NCBI GenBank assembly: GCA_030831165.1
Contig: JAURLP010000024.1
Location: 1 to 64,000, forward strand
Direction of reading: 5' to 3'
Source: Gammaproteobacteria bacterium
GTDB lineage: Bacteria; Pseudomonadota; Gammaproteobacteria; Pseudomonadales; Pseudohongiellaceae
Length of the DNA stretch: 64,000 nt
The notes under the pieces were generated by a model, which was given only the letters and a program-made list of their open reading frames with translations, was not told the DNA's origin and did not search any database. How positions within the stretch are numbered: position 1 is the stretch's first letter; each line of letters starts with the position of its first letter. This document shows, piece by piece, positions 35,814 through 45,794 of this stretch. The position numbers and the translations under genes are program-made.

Positions 35814-37943
35814 ATGATTTCAGACCAGGTAAAACAGGACATTCAGACCTATTATTCTCAATTTCTCCAGAATCGGAAGTTAAAACCACGCTATGGACAG
35901 AAACTGATGATAGCTGAGATAGCCAAGTCTCTGTCTGCTATCGAGCTAGATGAAGAGGCTAAGCGTGTTGCTGATTCACCAGCCCTGTGTGTCGTGGAGG
36001 CCGGGACAGGTACTGGCAAAACAATTGCTTATCTGATTGCTGTATTGCCAATTGCAAAAGCGTTGGGGAAACAGGTGGTCATTGCAACTGCCACTGTCGC
36101 CTTGCAAGAGCAGATTATGTTCAAGGATATTCCTGAATTACAGGCCAATACTGATCTTGAGTTTTCCGCTTTACTCGCCAAGGGCAGGGGACGATATCTA
36201 TGCCTTTCCAAATTAGAAAATGTACTAAGAGAAAATAGTAGTCAGGAGGCTATGCAAGATCTCTATGGCCTTGAGCTTGATGACTCCTCACCAATAGATA
36301 AGAAAATATATGAGGATATGATGAAGGCATTGGATGAAAAGCGTTGGCAGGGAGACAGAGACGATTGGCCTGAAACGCTGGATAATCAACAATGGCGAGG
36401 AGTATCGGTTGAGCACGGGCAATGCTCAGGTAGCCGCTGTTCAAACTATAATGCCTGCTATTTTTTTAAAAGTCGTCAGCTTTTACAGCAAACTGAATGC
36501 ATCATCGCCAATCAGGATTTGGTTTTGGCGGATTTAAGTTTGGGAGGGGGGGCAATTTTGCCACACCCCTCCGAGGTCATTTATATTTTTGATGAAGCCC
36601 ATCACCTGGCCTCAAAAGGTCTTTCGCATTTTTCTCATTTTGTACAACTAAGGTCTTCTATTAACTGGCTGGATCAAGCCAAGAGGTTAATCACTCGTTT
36701 ACAACAACAAGCAGGCTCTGAATTAAAAATACTATTCGAAAAGGCAGATGTAGCAGCTTTGGAGGCAAGACAAAAATTGAATGAGGGTTTTTTGTTGTTT
36801 GAACAATATCATTCTGAGCAAATGAAAGGAGGTTTTCAGCAGAGTCAGCATACCTTTGACAGGGGTGTTATAGATCCCGAATTACGTGAAATTTGTGGCA
36901 TTCTATATTTATGTTTTTCTCAGTTTGGCCAGGCACTGGATAAAATTCTTAATCGAATTCGACAGTGCATGGAAAACCAGGGGGGGGAAATAGATTCTGC
37001 TTTGGCTGAATCATGGTATCCCGGCTTAGGAAGCCTTCAAGCCCGATGTGAAGCGAGTCTAATGCTATGGTTTCATTATGCTAACCCCGATGCAAACAAG
37101 GATGTTCCGCAGGCTCGCTGGCTGACCTTTAGTCAGGTGCAGGACGAATTGGAAATCAGTTTATCCTGTAGCCCAATATTAGCCGCCGAGGCATTGACTG
37201 AAAAACTTTGGAATGAATGCTTTTCCGCAGTGCTGACCTCGGCAACCTTAAGTGCCCTTAATAGTTTTGATTTTTTAAGTATGCGCACTGGCTTGCCAGA
37301 GACAAGTAATTTCTGTCGGATAGGCAGTCCGTTCAATTTCGCTGAAGCTGGTGTACTTCGGATTCCTGAAAAGGGTTTTGATGCAGGTGATGGTGCAGCA
37401 CACACTCAAGCCATTATCAGCTGCCTGCCTGATTTATTGCTAGAGGATAAAGGAGGGCTTGTCCTCTTTAGTTCCAGAAGGCAAATGCAGGAAGTGCTCG
37501 AAGGTTTGGGAAATGATTTTAGAGCGAATATCCTGTCTCAGGATGATTATCCCAAGCAGCAACTTATTGCCTTGCATAAAAGCAATATAGATGGCGGTGG
37601 GAAAAGTATCATCTTTGGGCTGGCCAGCATGAGTGAGGGGATAGATTTGCCTGATACGTACTGCACACATGTGGTTATCGCAAAATTACCTTTTTCAGTG
37701 CCAGATGATCCTATTGATGTCACTCTCGGTCAATGGATGAAAGATCAGGGCTTAAATCCATTCTCTGCAATCTCTATTCCTGAGACGGCCATGAAACTGG
37801 TTCAGGCCAGTGGTCGCTTGTTGCGAAGCGAGAGTGACAGGGGAAAAATATCCATATTGGATGAGCGTCTGCTAAATCGCCGATATGGCGCGGCAATACT
37901 AGATGCATTGCCGCCATACAGGCGTGAGATATTTAGATGCTGA
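35814..37943 (+). CDS. dinG: ATP-dependent DNA helicase DinG
   Basis: A 709-residue XPD-like superfamily 2 helicase. The Walker A motif is [10 protein letters not shown] (about 61-70) and the Walker B box is IFDEAHH. An iron-sulfur cysteine group lies between them (GRYLCLS, then [16 protein letters not shown]). Motif VI is [15 protein letters not shown] near the C terminus. DinG unwinds 5' overhangs, forks and R-loops. Its 3' end overlaps convergent cysC by 11 bp. Confidence 0.92.
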   Translation: MISDQVKQDIQTYYSQFLQNRKLKPRYGQKLMIAEIAKSLSAIELDEEAKRVADSPALCVVEAGTGTGKTIAYLIAVLPIAKALGKQVVIATATVALQEQIMFKDIPELQANTDLEFSALLAKGRGRYLCLSKLENVLRENSSQEAMQDLYGLELDDSSPIDKKIYEDMMKALDEKRWQGDRDDWPETLDNQQWRGVSVEHGQCSGSRCSNYNACYFFKSRQLLQQTECIIANQDLVLADLSLGGGAILPHPSEVIYIFDEAHHLASKGLSHFSHFVQLRSSINWLDQAKRLITRLQQQAGSELKILFEKADVAALEARQKLNEGFLLFEQYHSEQMKGGFQQSQHTFDRGVIDPELREICGILYLCFSQFGQALDKILNRIRQCMENQGGEIDSALAESWYPGLGSLQARCEASLMLWFHYANPDANKDVPQARWLTFSQVQDELEISLSCSPILAAEALTEKLWNECFSAVLTSATLSALNSFDFLSMRTGLPETSNFCRIGSPFNFAEAGVLRIPEKGFDAGDGAAHTQAIISCLPDLLLEDKGGLVLFSSRRQMQEVLEGLGNDFRANILSQDDYPKQQLIALHKSNIDGGGKSIIFGLASMSEGIDLPDTYCTHVVIAKLPFSVPDDPIDVTLGQWMKDQGLNPFSAISIPETAMKLVQASGRLLRSESDRGKISILDERLLNRRYGAAILDALPPYRREIFRC

Positions 37944-38556
37944 TTATCTCGTGTTGTTCAAGGTAGTCAAACATTTGGGCAGCGCTTTGTTCTCGCGTAT
38001 TCGTGACAGGTATTATAATTTCAGCGTTATCAGGCACTTCATAAGGCGAACTGATGCCTGTAAAGTTTGGAATTTCTCCTCGTCTTGCTTTGGCATATAG
38101 TTCCTTGGGATCCCGTTCTTCACAAATAGCTAGCGGGGTGTCTATATAGATTTCTATAAAGTTTAATTCATCATCCTCATGAATTTTTCTGACCAGTTGT
38201 CTGTCTTTTCTAAAAGGCGATATAAAACTTGAAAGCACGATGAGTCCAGCATCCGCAAAAAGTTTGGATACTTCCCCAACTCGCCGGATATTCTCTTCAC
38301 GATCTGAATCTGAAAATCCCAAATTATTATTTAGGCCATGACGTATATTATCGCCATCCAGTACATAACTTTTAAATCCAGCCGCTATCAGTTTATGTTC
38401 AAGGGTGAATGCCAGTGTGCTTTTGCCGGAACCACTCAGACCGGTGAACCAGAGTGTGCAGCCATGTTGCCCAAATGTTTGATGGCGAAACGAGCGACTG
38501 ACCCTGCTTTCGTGCCAAACGATATTGGTACTGGTGTGTTCAGATTCATCACTCAC
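37933..38556 (-). CDS. cysC: Adenylylsulfate kinase
   Basis: A 207-residue APS kinase, which phosphorylates adenylylsulfate to PAPS in sulfate assimilation or sulfation. The Walker A motif is [11 protein letters not shown] (37-47). [32 protein letters not shown] and FISPFRKDR are the APS-binding blocks, and FTGISSPYE the lid. No cysD, cysN or cysH is adjacent, so it acts as a separate kinase. A promoter must lie in the 130 bp between it and the cyclophilin stop upstream at 38689. Confidence 0.93.
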   Translation of the reverse strand: MSDESEHTSTNIVWHESRVSRSFRHQTFGQHGCTLWFTGLSGSGKSTLAFTLEHKLIAAGFKSYVLDGDNIRHGLNNNLGFSDSDREENIRRVGEVSKLFADAGLIVLSSFISPFRKDRQLVRKIHEDDELNFIEIYIDTPLAICEERDPKELYAKARRGEIPNFTGISSPYEVPDNAEIIIPVTNTREQSAAQMFDYLEQHEIISI

Positions 38557-38688
38557 TCAAGGGTTCCTTTTTTAGGTATTATCGGAGCTTACTAGATTCA
38601 TTGGTTGCTAGTGTTTTCTCAGGCTAATGTTACTGCGATTGCTTATTCTTTTATTTGTTCTATGGATGCTTTAACAATATTAACCTTA

Positions 38689-39552
38689 TTATGGTAACAC
38701 CCTGATTTGAATAATCTGAACATCCTGTAAAGGACGATCCTGTTCATCGACAGGAGTGGCCCCAATTTCATCGAGTACATCCATGCCCTGGCGCACTCTA
38801 CCAAACACTGTATGCTTGCCGGCCAGCCACTCAGTATCAATTAAATTAATAAAGAACTGCGAACCATTTGAATTAGGGCCAGCATTAGCCATGGCGATTA
38901 CGCCCCTGACAGGCATTCTGGAATCCAGTGTTTCCGTATATTCATAACCCTGATTTTCATATACATCTTTTATCGTCAGGCTGTTAATTCTTTCTTCTAT
39001 GATTTCATAATTATTTTCAAGATCCTCTTGCGAATTTATATTCATTTCTGCAAATAGTGGCTCAAGAATGATATTCTGAAATTGTGTTTGTGAAGCAATT
39101 CTTAGAAAAGGGTGTGGTATCCCTTCATCATCAATGGCTTGCATTCTGTCCAACCCGAGGCTTCGAGCATTAATTTCATCCTTGAAAGAATAGCCTGGAG
39201 TTCCATTGCCAATACCTGTAGGGCTCCCGCCTTGAATCATGAATCCATCTATAACTCTGTGAAATATTAGACCATCATAAAATGGACGGTTCACTAAAGC
39301 GCCAGTTTCGGGGTCTTCAAATGTTTTTTCACCTTTTGCAAGACCAATGAAATTAGCAACAGTTTTTGGTGCTTCTTTAGGAAAGAGTTCAAGAATCATA
39401 GTTCCCAATGAGGTCTGCATTTCTACCAGAGGATTGTCCGGGTCTTCACGCAAAGAAGACAAATCCTGATTATCAGCTGAATTAATTTGGGAAAAGGCTA
39501 ATTGAGAAAAGAAAATGAACGCGAAAAGAGCGTTACTAGCAATGATTTTCAT
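38689..39552 (-). CDS. Exported cyclophilin-type prolyl isomerase with insert
   Basis: A 287-residue peptidyl-prolyl cis-trans isomerase with a signal peptide (about 1-22), thus periplasmic. The cyclophilin core is seen in two parts: VEMQTSLGTMILELFPKEAP, then FHRVIDGFMIQGG (98-110), and RGVIAMANAGPNSNGSQFF (216-234) with WLAGKHTVFGRV. Between them, residues about 131-216 form an extra helical, acidic segment that ordinary 160-190 residue cyclophilins lack. Its role is unknown; it may recruit clients. The catalytic arginine (Arg99) and the phenylalanine and glutamine residues of the site are kept. Confidence 0.85.
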   Translation of the reverse strand: MKIIASNALFAFIFFSQLAFSQINSADNQDLSSLREDPDNPLVEMQTSLGTMILELFPKEAPKTVANFIGLAKGEKTFEDPETGALVNRPFYDGLIFHRVIDGFMIQGGSPTGIGNGTPGYSFKDEINARSLGLDRMQAIDDEGIPHPFLRIASQTQFQNIILEPLFAEMNINSQEDLENNYEIIEERINSLTIKDVYENQGYEYTETLDSRMPVRGVIAMANAGPNSNGSQFFINLIDTEWLAGKHTVFGRVRQGMDVLDEIGATPVDEQDRPLQDVQIIQIRVLP

Positions 39553-39629
39553 AAAAGGTCCTGCGTCTATGGGTCTTTAACAGATGCTAACATACGACAG
39601 ACGCACAACAATATTCAAGGCTTTAGGAC

Positions 39630-39917
39630 TTAATGCACTATTTTTGAATCAGAGCCTTCTTCTAATTCTTGCTGGGTAATTTCTACGACAAAACTTTTTT
39701 CTTGTAATTTTTTACTCGATTCTAGCCGTTCAGCTGCTTCTTCTTTGCGCAGCTTTTCTTCATCCTGAAATAATTCAGCATTCAGTGACATTTGCCGATT
39801 CAAGTGCTGTTTCAATCTATCCACAACATGAGTCATGACTTCTAGAGTCTGACTTAATTGCTCCAAGGTGATAAGTGTTTGCTCCGAGTTTAACTCTACA
39901 TCAGATTTATCGTTCAT
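39630..39917 (-). CDS. Small coiled-coil protein downstream of nrdB
   Basis: A 95-residue acidic, helical protein starting MNDKSDVELNSEQ. Leucine-rich heptads run over about residues 15-50 (LEQLSQTLEVMTHVVDRLKQHL) and Glu/Lys-rich segments follow. ATG 39917 has a strong ribosome site (AAGGAG), so an upstream in-frame ATG inside nrdB is not used. It follows nrdB by 34 bp on the same strand, so it probably belongs to the nrd operon. I recall small genes at this place in Pseudomonas relatives. Function unknown. Confidence 0.7.
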   Translation of the reverse strand: MNDKSDVELNSEQTLITLEQLSQTLEVMTHVVDRLKQHLNRQMSLNAELFQDEEKLRKEEAAERLESSKKLQEKSFVVEITQQELEEGSDSKIVH

Positions 39918-39951
39918 AGTTGCGCTCCTTTTTAAGAAGTAGCCAAGAATA

Positions 39952-41274
39952 TTAATCCCAGTTAAGTGCGCCACCTGTTTGATACTCGATAACGCGAGTT
40001 TCAAAAAAGTTCTTTTCCTTACGCAAGTCCATGATTTCGGACATCCAGGGGAACGGATTCTGTGCGCCAGGAAATTGTTCCTTTAAACCCAGCTGATTTA
40101 GTCGCCTGTTAGCGATGAATTTCAGATAATCCTCCATCATCGCAGCATTCATCCCGAGAATGCCGCGAGGCATAGTGTCGCGGGCGTATTCAATTTCGAG
40201 CTGAGTGGCTTCGAGGATCATCTGGGCAGCTTGTTCCTGCATGGCCTGATCCCAAAGAGATGGGTTTTCCAGTTTGATCTGGTTAATCATATCAATGCCA
40301 AAATTCAGGTGCATTGATTCATCGCGCAGAATGTACTGAAATTGCTCTGAGGTGCCAGTCATCTTGTTACGACGCCCCATTGATAGAATTTGAGTAAAGC
40401 CACAGTAGAAAAATATTCCTTCCAGACAGCAATAAAACGCTATCAGATTCTTTAACAATAACTTGTCTGTTTCTGGTGTGCCGGTATTGAATGTTGGATC
40501 GCAAATTTCTTTAGTGTACTTTAGGCCCCAGGAAGCTTTTTTCGCGACGGATGGCACTTCGTGGTACATATTAAAAATTTCGCCTTCATCCATCCCCAGT
40601 GATTCAATGCAATATTGATAAGCGTGGGTATGAATGGCTTCTTCGAAGGCCTGGCGAAGTATATATTGACGACACTCTGGATTGGTTATCAGACGATAAA
40701 TAGCCAATACCAGGTTGTTGGCAACTAGGGAGTCAGCGGTAGCAAAGAAACCCAGGTTGCGTTTAACTATCAAACGTTCATCCGGGGTTAGACTATCTGC
40801 TCGTTTCCAGAGTGCAACATCAGCATTCATGTTAATTTCTTGAGGCATCCAATGATTAGCGCAGCCATCAAGGTATTTTTGCCAAGCCCAGTCATACTTG
40901 AAAGGCACCAATTGATTTAAATCGGCGCGGCAGTTGATCATACGCTTATCATCTACTTTCACGCGTTCAGCTGAGCCTGCCAGTTCTTTTTCAGCAGCAG
41001 TAATATCTAACTCTTGTATAGCCGCTTTAGCCTGAGCCAGTACATTAAGTTGAGCGGCCCTTACTTCCCGGTTACTTGTGCTGCCAGAGTTTTCGGTTAT
41101 GGCTATAGGGGAAGCTAGATCTTCATCTGCTTTACTGTAAACACTGCCAATCATATCGGCAGTACTATCCGTATTCTCTGAAGCCGTTTCAGCAAAACGT
41201 CCCGCTGCAGCACTATTGGCGGCCTTAGATGGAGCTGCATCTTCTTGAGCATTAAACTCATCCCAGTTCAACAT
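39952..41274 (-). CDS. nrdB: Ribonucleoside-diphosphate reductase, beta subunit
   Basis: A 440-residue class I radical-generating subunit. Iron ligands are in the helices [17 protein letters not shown] and [13 protein letters not shown]; the conserved [17 protein letters not shown] is also present. The C-terminal tail [10 protein letters not shown] is the segment that docks on the large subunit. The first 80 residues are a low-complexity, Ala/Ser/Glu-rich extension that begins MLNWDEF and so repeats the tail motif. The gene lies 61 bp downstream of nrdA on the same strand, under the same NrdR-like control. Confidence 0.93.
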   Translation of the reverse strand: MLNWDEFNAQEDAAPSKAANSAAAGRFAETASENTDSTADMIGSVYSKADEDLASPIAITENSGSTSNREVRAAQLNVLAQAKAAIQELDITAAEKELAGSAERVKVDDKRMINCRADLNQLVPFKYDWAWQKYLDGCANHWMPQEINMNADVALWKRADSLTPDERLIVKRNLGFFATADSLVANNLVLAIYRLITNPECRQYILRQAFEEAIHTHAYQYCIESLGMDEGEIFNMYHEVPSVAKKASWGLKYTKEICDPTFNTGTPETDKLLLKNLIAFYCCLEGIFFYCGFTQILSMGRRNKMTGTSEQFQYILRDESMHLNFGIDMINQIKLENPSLWDQAMQEQAAQMILEATQLEIEYARDTMPRGILGMNAAMMEDYLKFIANRRLNQLGLKEQFPGAQNPFPWMSEIMDLRKEKNFFETRVIEYQTGGALNWD

Positions 41275-41335
41275 TGCTTATACCTCTTTTTATTTTCTTT
41301 ATTATCAAATTGCTTTCATACATATTCATTATTGC

Positions 41336-44197
41336 CTATTGGCAAGCTTCACAATCAGGGTCATCAATGGAGCAGGCTTGTGGCACAGCGGCAGCTGCAG
41401 ATTCAAGACCCGAGGAAACGGCATTTAGGGTGCCATTACTTACGGTTGATTTTTCTGTGCTAGTTGCTGCCATAGCGCGAAGGTAATAAGTCGTTTTTAA
41501 ACCGCGATACCAAGCCATTCTGTAGGTGACATCCAATTTCTTGCCATTTGCTTCGGCAATATAAAGATTCAGTGATTGCGCCTGATCTATCCATTTCTGG
41601 CGGCGACTTGCGGCATCAACTAACCAGCGAGGATTAATTTCAAACGCAGTTGCATAAAGTGTTTTCAATGCGGCGGGTATACGATCAATTTTTTGCACGC
41701 TACCTTCGTAATATTTCAGATCATTGATCATGACACTATCCCAAAGACCCGCCTGTTTTAGATCACTAATCAGGTAAGGATTAACGACTGTAAATTCACC
41801 TGAAAGGTTAGATTTCACATACAGGTTTTGATAGGTGGGCTCAATTGATTGAGATACGCCGGTAATATTAGCGATCGTTGCAGTTGGGGCAATCGCCATG
41901 ACATTGGAATTACGCATGCCTTTGGCTAACACTTGTTGGCGCAGGCTATCCCAGTCAAGAGTGCTGCTCATATTGACTTCGATATATTGGCTACCTCGTT
42001 CTTCTGCAAGCTTCTTGAGCGAGTCGATGGGCAATATACCCTGGCTCCATAAAGAGCCCTGATAAGTTTCGTAGGTGCCACGCTCTTCTGCAAGTAGAGT
42101 GGATGCCTCAATGGCATGATAGCTGATAACTTCCATCGCGCTGTCAGCAAAATTAACAGCGCCATCTGAACTATAAGGAATTTTTTGTATATACAGCGCA
42201 TCCTGGAATCCCATTATTCCCATGCCAACTGGGCGATGCTTCATATTGGAGTTTTTCGCCTGAGACACTGAGTAATAATTAATATCAATGACATTGTCGA
42301 GCATGCGAACAGCGGTATGGATGGTTTTTTTCAATTTGGCTCTGTCCAGACCACGTTCAGTCACATGATTTACCAGATTAATTGAGCCGAGGTTACAGAC
42401 GGCAATTTCATCCTGGCTTGTGTTGAGGGTAATTTCTGTGCACAGGTTGGATGAATGAACAGTACCAACATGCTGCTGAGGAGAGCGGATATTACAAGGG
42501 TCTTTGAAAGTCATCCAAGGATGGCCGGTCTCAAACAACATGGATAACATCTTGCGCCATAAATCTTTGGCTTTTAGTGTTTTGTGAACATACATTTTGC
42601 CTTGGCGGGCCAGTTGCTCATAGTGCTCATAACGTTCTTCAAAAGCCTTGCCATAAAGATCATGCAGGTCAGGAACTTCATTTGGCGAAAATAGTGTCCA
42701 GTCACCGTCATCGAACACGCGCTTCATAAACAGGTCAGGAATCCAGTTAGCGCTATTCATATCATGAGCGCGACGACGGTCATCTCCCGTGTTTTTCCGC
42801 AGTTCAAGAAATTCTTCAATATCAAGATGCCAGGTTTCCAGATAGGAACAGACAGCACCTTTACGTTTGCCGCCCTGATTAACGGCAACCGCAGTATCAT
42901 TGACCACTTTCAGGAAAGGAACCACGCCCTGTGATTTGCCGTTGGTGCCTTTGATATAGGCGCCCAAGGCTCGCACAGGCGTCCAGTCATTGCCTAAACC
43001 GCCGGCCCATTTGGATAGCATGGCATTATCATGAATTGCGCCATAGATACCACTCAGGTCGTCAGGTACTGTGGTTAAGAAACAGGAAGACAATTGAGGA
43101 CGTAAAGTGCCTGCATTAAATAACTGGGGTGTCGATGTCATGTAATCGAAACTGGAAATCAGGTTATAAAACTCGATGGCTTTTCCTTCACGATCTTCTT
43201 CATTTATAGCCAGACCCATGGCGACCCGCATAAAGAAAATCTGTGGCAATTCAAACCGGGTCCCTTCACTTTGTATAAAGTAGCGGTCATACAGAGTTTG
43301 CAAACCAAGATAGGTAAACTGTTCGTCACGCTCAGCAAGCAGCGCTTCGCCAAGGCGACCAAGATCAAACTCTAGCAGGACAGGTGAGAGCAGTTCGAGT
43401 TCCACTCCTTTTTGCAAATATGGTTTCAGCACGGCAGCATAACGGTTATGCATTTCGGATTGGGTAGCATTATCAGTAATATCAAGAAAACGCAGGGCCT
43501 CACTGCGCAGACTGTCCAGCAATAAACGCGCAGCTACATAAGAATAATTAGGTTCTTGTTCAACCAGCGTTCGGGCGGTCATTACCAATGAAACGCGGAC
43601 ATCATTGATATTTACACCGGAATAGAGGTTTTTCAGGGTTTCGTTATAGATAGCCTCACCAGTAACATCCTCGAGGCCTTCACACGCTTCACTGATAACA
43701 GTTTGTAAACGAACGGTATCAAGTGGCTGGCTGGAGCCATCTTCCATAGTCACGATGATATCGGAAGGTGGGGCCGAAATTACCGGATCCTGTTGGGCGC
43801 GTTTTTTAGCATGCTCAGCACGATATATAACGTAGCTTCTTGCTACTTTATGCTCGCCGGAGCGCATCAGCATCAACTCTACTTGATCCTGAATTTCTTC
43901 AATATGGATGCTGCCTCCTGAAGGCATACGTCGTTTGAAGGTTTCAGAAATCTCTTTGGTGAGCTTAACCACAGTTTCATGCACACGTGATGAAGCTGCC
44001 GCATTGCCTCCTTCTACAGCCAGATAAGCTTTGGTAATAGCAAGAGTGATTTTACTTTCATCATAGCTGACAACTGAGCCATTGCGTTTAATAACTCTGA
44101 GTTGGCCAGGCGCGGTTGCTTCTAGATTGGAATCCTGTTTGGCGTTAACAGGAACCGAAGAGGGTGTTGAAGAGTCATTAGATGTCTCAGTTTGCAT
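41336..44197 (-). CDS. nrdA: Ribonucleoside-diphosphate reductase, alpha subunit
   Basis: A 953-residue catalytic subunit that makes deoxynucleotides from ribonucleoside diphosphates. Two ATP cones are seen at the N terminus (LRVIKRNGSVVSYDESKI at about 33-50, and a second starting IIVTMEDGSSQPLDTVRLQ), the usual dATP switch plus an extra copy. The active-site cysteine and glutamate are in SNLCTEITLN. GVSQSIEPTYQNLYVKSN is typical of the family. The C-terminal redox pair is DPDCEACQ. This double-cone form is longer than E. coli NrdA (761). Confidence 0.94.
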   Translation of the reverse strand: MQTETSNDSSTPSSVPVNAKQDSNLEATAPGQLRVIKRNGSVVSYDESKITLAITKAYLAVEGGNAAASSRVHETVVKLTKEISETFKRRMPSGGSIHIEEIQDQVELMLMRSGEHKVARSYVIYRAEHAKKRAQQDPVISAPPSDIIVTMEDGSSQPLDTVRLQTVISEACEGLEDVTGEAIYNETLKNLYSGVNINDVRVSLVMTARTLVEQEPNYSYVAARLLLDSLRSEALRFLDITDNATQSEMHNRYAAVLKPYLQKGVELELLSPVLLEFDLGRLGEALLAERDEQFTYLGLQTLYDRYFIQSEGTRFELPQIFFMRVAMGLAINEEDREGKAIEFYNLISSFDYMTSTPQLFNAGTLRPQLSSCFLTTVPDDLSGIYGAIHDNAMLSKWAGGLGNDWTPVRALGAYIKGTNGKSQGVVPFLKVVNDTAVAVNQGGKRKGAVCSYLETWHLDIEEFLELRKNTGDDRRRAHDMNSANWIPDLFMKRVFDDGDWTLFSPNEVPDLHDLYGKAFEERYEHYEQLARQGKMYVHKTLKAKDLWRKMLSMLFETGHPWMTFKDPCNIRSPQQHVGTVHSSNLCTEITLNTSQDEIAVCNLGSINLVNHVTERGLDRAKLKKTIHTAVRMLDNVIDINYYSVSQAKNSNMKHRPVGMGIMGFQDALYIQKIPYSSDGAVNFADSAMEVISYHAIEASTLLAEERGTYETYQGSLWSQGILPIDSLKKLAEERGSQYIEVNMSSTLDWDSLRQQVLAKGMRNSNVMAIAPTATIANITGVSQSIEPTYQNLYVKSNLSGEFTVVNPYLISDLKQAGLWDSVMINDLKYYEGSVQKIDRIPAALKTLYATAFEINPRWLVDAASRRQKWIDQAQSLNLYIAEANGKKLDVTYRMAWYRGLKTTYYLRAMAATSTEKSTVSNGTLNAVSSGLESAAAAVPQACSIDDPDCEACQ

Positions 44198-44397
44198 TGA
44201 TGTAAAACTCCATAATTTGATGTTGTGATTTTTTTTATTTTTTTAAATTCTTGCTAGGTACTTTTAAGCCTGCTATGCCTGCCGGTGGTACCTGAAGCCT
44301 CTAAGCTATATCGGTGCACTATTTTTTGTGTATGGTTTGTGTATCTGTTTTGTGTGTCTTTGTCATGCAGACATGGGTCACACGATAAACACCATAT

Positions 44398-44413
44398 ACA
44401 CTACATATAGTGT
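44398..44413. promoter_or_regulatory. NrdR box, proximal
   Basis: ACACTACATATAGTGT is a near-perfect palindrome that fits the NrdR consensus (acaCwAtATaTwGtgt). It lies about 200 bp before the nrdA start codon. NrdR represses ribonucleotide reductase genes when dATP is high. Confidence 0.8.
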
Positions 44414-44523
44414 TTTAACCTGAGCTTAGCGTTTACCTTTAGCCCCGGATTTTAGCGTTATTAGTTGACTATGCTTGATTCACTAGGAATTTAATGCTGA
44501 TAAGAGGCCTTAAATCATTAAAA

Positions 44524-44570
44524 TCACAAGATATAGTGTATCTTCACAGACGGGTCCCACTATATCAGGG
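44524..44570. promoter_or_regulatory. Paired NrdR-like boxes
   Basis: TCACAAGATATAGTGT (44524-44539) matches 14 of 16 positions of the proximal box. A weaker palindrome, CCCACTATATCAGGG (44556-44570), has its centre about 31.5 bp away. NrdR sites usually come as pairs about 31-32 bp apart, centre to centre, which supports the pair. Confidence 0.6.
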
Positions 44571-44772
44571 ATTTTTTCGTCTTGGCAAGCAAAAATGTTG
44601 TGTATTTTGTGTGGATAACTTGTTAGTAATTAAATTTTGTTCGTATATGACTCAAAGTACTGAAGCTAAACGTTTTTAGCACAGTCCTGGCTTAAATTGT
44701 CGGTTTTAGTGCTGATTGGTCTTTATGTCGGGAAAGATACACTTTATGATGCTCACGCTCATAAAACCACCA

Positions 44773-44788
44773 ATACTACATGTAGTGT
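44773..44788. promoter_or_regulatory. NrdR-like box, distal
   Basis: ATACTACATGTAGTGT matches 14 of 16 positions of the proximal NrdR box and is almost fully palindromic, but lies nearly 600 bp from nrdA. A possible weak partner (ACACTTTATGATGCTC) lies 34 bp upstream. Confidence 0.5.
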
Positions 44789-45032
44789 TGGATTTCTTGG
44801 GGAAAACCATAAAAATACCCGAAAGCGCCACTAATTCACTCCGCAGAGTTTACTAATAAGTTGGGATAATCACTGGCTTTTAATGAAAGCGTATGGGTTT
44901 TTCTTAAAAGTAATCCAGCGCGCTAAAGAGAAAGACAAAGCAAATTCAGGCAAGCTGTTTGATGAGGGTTAGCAAGATAAAAGATATGCAAAGCCCAAAA
45001 AAAGGGTGGAGGCAGGTGGAGACCGAATGGAT

Positions 45033-45788
45033 TTATTTAGTGGTCGTGGGGATGCCCATGAAATTAGCGACAAAATCATTGGCAGGGTGCTGACGAAGGG
45101 TTTGCGGATCTCCCCATTGCTGAAGTGTTCCTTCATTCATAACGCCAATTTCATCGGCGACAGTAAAGGCTTCAGTTTGATCATGTGTAACCAGTATGGC
45201 GGTAATATTGTTTTGCTTGAGAATCCCTCTGACCTCCAGGCTTAATGATCGGCGTAATTCCGTATCCAGATTTGAGAAGGGTTCATCCATTAGCAGGATT
45301 ACAGGATTAGGAGCAAGCGCTCGTGCCAGCGCAACTCGTTGTTGTTGCCCTCCGGACAATTGATGTGGATAGTACTCGGCATAATCTTTTAATTTAATCA
45401 TGCCTAACAATTCTGTAATTTTTTCACTTCGTTCAGTCTTGTCAGTATCCTGAATGCCAAATGCAATGTTGTCTTTCACAGTAAGATGCGGGAATAGGGC
45501 GTAGTCCTGAAATACCATGCCGACTTTTCTTTTTTCAGGAACCAGAGTGTCATTTGCAGTGCTAAGGATGTGTCCCGCAAGTTCAATTTCACCACTATAA
45601 ATGGGTTCAAAGCCTGCGATTGCACGCAGGGCAGTTGTTTTTCCACAACCGCTTGGGCCAAGCAGACAGGCGATTTGCCCCTGTCTGACATTGAAGCTCA
45701 AATCGGGAATAATGACTTTATCATCATACCGACAGGATATTTGCTTTACGTTTAGTAGATTGCTCACAAATTTTTCACTGAATGTCAT
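45033..45788 (-). CDS. ABC transporter ATPase, FbpC/PotA-like, short form
   Basis: A 251-residue ATPase. The Walker A motif is LGPSGCGKTT (43-52), followed by VFQDYALFPHLTV, the signature LSGGQQQRVALARAL, Walker B ILLMDEPFSNLD and the H-loop VTHDQTEA. It ends at VANFMGIPTTTK, precisely where FbpC and PotA proteins (about 350 residues) begin their C-terminal TOBE domain. It is thus a nucleotide-binding domain alone. No permease or binding protein is adjacent. It follows argF by 6 bp; I recall an ABC ATPase beside argF in Pseudomonas too, so the arrangement is probably old. Substrate is unknown. Confidence 0.82.
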   Translation of the reverse strand: MTFSEKFVSNLLNVKQISCRYDDKVIIPDLSFNVRQGQIACLLGPSGCGKTTALRAIAGFEPIYSGEIELAGHILSTANDTLVPEKRKVGMVFQDYALFPHLTVKDNIAFGIQDTDKTERSEKITELLGMIKLKDYAEYYPHQLSGGQQQRVALARALAPNPVILLMDEPFSNLDTELRRSLSLEVRGILKQNNITAILVTHDQTEAFTVADEIGVMNEGTLQQWGDPQTLRQHPANDFVANFMGIPTTTK

Positions 45789-45794
45789 TTCTGC

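Larger units (their letters stand above)
44198..45032. other. 835-bp intergenic region upstream of nrdA
   Basis: No convincing gene lies here; a 61-codon frame at 44494-44679 lacks coding character. The region holds several palindromes of the NrdR-box type (near 44398, 44524, 44555 and 44773). The stretch next to the ABC gene (44810-45032) shows no recognised signal. An unusually long control region for nrdAB, with more than one promoter, is the likely reading. Confidence 0.6.

Noticed and set aside
44494-44679. 61-codon ORF upstream of nrdA
   Set aside because: It overlaps a pair of NrdR-like boxes, has poor coding character and no recognisable product.
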